36,231 nt of DNA. Origin: an uncultured Candidatus Pelagibacter sp. (GTDB lineage Bacteria; Pseudomonadota; Alphaproteobacteria; Pelagibacterales; Pelagibacteraceae). The translations under genes and the position numbers were made by a program. The notes beneath the pieces were generated by a model that saw only the letters and a list, made by a program, of their open reading frames with translations, made no database searches and was not told the origin of the DNA. Location of the stretch: positions 1 to 36,231 of the forward strand of contig CAJQRZ010000017.1 of NCBI GenBank assembly GCA_905612435.1. Direction: 5' to 3'. Shown here in pieces: positions 35,437-36,231 of the stretch. How positions within the stretch are numbered: position 1 is the first letter of the stretch; the number at the start of each line of letters is the position of its first letter.

Positions 35437-36231
35437 TTATTGTTTATAAAATTTAATTCGATTAAAAACCAAAGGTCCAATTAATCTTCCAACGAACCTC
35501 AAAAAATTATTAGTTATTTTTTCGAAATAATTTTTGCCATATATAAAAATAGAAATAATAAATTTGAGAAAATAATAAATAGATTTTAAATAATTAACAA
35601 ATATTCCATAAATAGTTCCAAATTCATTTATGTCAATGAAATGTCCAAGCACACCAAGTCTATAACTTCTTTCAATTAACCATTTAAATGTTTGTCTGTG
35701 TTTATGTATTTTTTCATAAACTTTGATATTTTTATTCCAAAAAATTTTATATCCAAGTTTACTTATAGTAGAAAAAAATAGCTGATCTTCTCCAACTCCA
35801 AATTTATTTAATTTTTTATTAAAAATTAATTTGTGTTTTTTAATTATATTATAATCTACTATTACATTATTACTTGCTGCCCATTTAACTAAATGGCTTT
35901 TATCTCCATTATATTGCTTCTCAAATATTTCAGCATAATTAAATATTTTACCATTAGATTTACTAAGGTACACTTGGGGACCAGTAGCCACATCAGCTTT
36001 TTTAAGTTTTATAATTTTAAATGCATTTTTAATCCAAGATTTATCGATAGTGCAATCATCATCTAAAAAACTTATATAATTAGGATTAATACTTTTAAGT
36101 TTTTTTAAGCACTTATTTCTTGAATTAACAATTCCTCTCTTTTTTTCACTTAAGAAAAAAATTTTATATTTTGAAATTTTAATTAATTTTTTTTTAATTT
36201 TAAATAGGTTATTATTATTTGAATTATCTGT
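35437..36231 (-). CDS. Family 2 glycosyltransferase, 5' end outside the window (partial)
   Basis: The open frame runs from the stop at 35437-35439 to the window edge without interruption, giving 264 visible residues. The GT-A core is clear: KRGIVNSRNKCLKKLK (about 31-46), the metal/sugar-nucleotide motif FLDDDC (55-60), ADVATGPQVYL, KWAASNNVIVDY with the acceptor-side region, and GVGEDQLFF, in which an acidic pair is typical of the catalytic base. The C-terminal part (about 180-264) is aromatic, basic and membrane-associated in character. A GTG at 35991 lies inside the conserved core and is not the start. It converges on the O-antigen ligase-like gene with 13 bases between, suggesting a polysaccharide locus that continues beyond the window. 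Confidence 0.88.
   Translation of the reverse strand, partial: TDNSNNNNLFKIKKKLIKISKYKIFFLSEKKRGIVNSRNKCLKKLKSINPNYISFLDDDCTIDKSWIKNAFKIIKLKKADVATGPQVYLSKSNGKIFNYAEIFEKQYNGDKSHLVKWAASNNVIVDYNIIKKHKLIFNKKLNKFGVGEDQLFFSTISKLGYKIFWNKNIKVYEKIHKHRQTFKWLIERSYRLGVLGHFIDINEFGTIYGIFVNYLKSIYYFLKFIISIFIYGKNYFEKITNNFLRFVGRLIGPLVFNRIKFYKQ

Noticed and set aside
35437-35991. A 184-residue glycosyltransferase starting at GTG 35991
   Set aside because: The frame is open to the window edge and the upstream part encodes the conserved GT2 core with the DDD motif, so the GTG is internal and the gene is simply cut by the window.

Overview
This 36.2 kb window is very AT-rich, almost entirely coding (the longest gap between genes is 177 bases) and full of genes that abut or overlap. 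Gene content and order (petABC; the chain lgt, MidA-like, pgeF, prs, rplY, pth, ychF; a MarR/response-regulator/kinase set; carA-carB; YqeY-dnaG-rpoD) point to a streamlined alphaproteobacterium, most likely of the SAR11/Pelagibacterales group. That assignment comes from style and protein character, not from an rRNA gene. I see no tRNA, rRNA, CRISPR array or insertion sequence.

Layout. 1-1.9 kb: the tail of a probable CCA-adding enzyme, then greA, hemF and trmL on the minus strand. 2.0-4.5 kb: petABC, the cytochrome bc1 complex. 4.5-10.5 kb: a minus-strand run of ychF, pth, rplY, prs, pgeF, a MidA-like methyltransferase and lgt. 10.5-13.2 kb: ubiK, then a three-gene regulatory operon (MarR, OmpR-type regulator, sensor kinase) resembling the PetP/PetR regulators known from Rhodobacter. 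13.2-14.1 kb: ilvE. 14.1-19.8 kb: an overlapping minus-strand train of uvrB, a pteridine-reductase-like SDR, folB, uvrC and pgsA. 19.9-22.0 kb: an aspartate aminotransferase and trxB. 22.0-25.5 kb: the least ordinary block, with an ELM1-like protein, a 2-oxoglutarate oxygenase, an isolated D-Ala-D-Ala-ligase-like ATP-grasp enzyme and an exported SOUL-type heme protein. 25.5-29.9 kb: carB and carA. 30.0-34.2 kb: YqeY, dnaG and rpoD. 34.2-36.2 kb: an O-antigen-ligase-like membrane protein and a family 2 glycosyltransferase cut by the window edge, probably the start of a surface-polysaccharide region.

Most genes are housekeeping: aerobic respiration and heme synthesis, translation quality control, nucleotide and folate supply, excision repair, and the replication/transcription core. 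No clearly new multi-gene system is evident. The best candidates for a second look are the ATP-grasp gene with a short repeat and hairpins around it, the PTR1-like reductase inside a repair/folate gene train, the primase that has lost most of its zinc ligands, and the unusual start region of carA.
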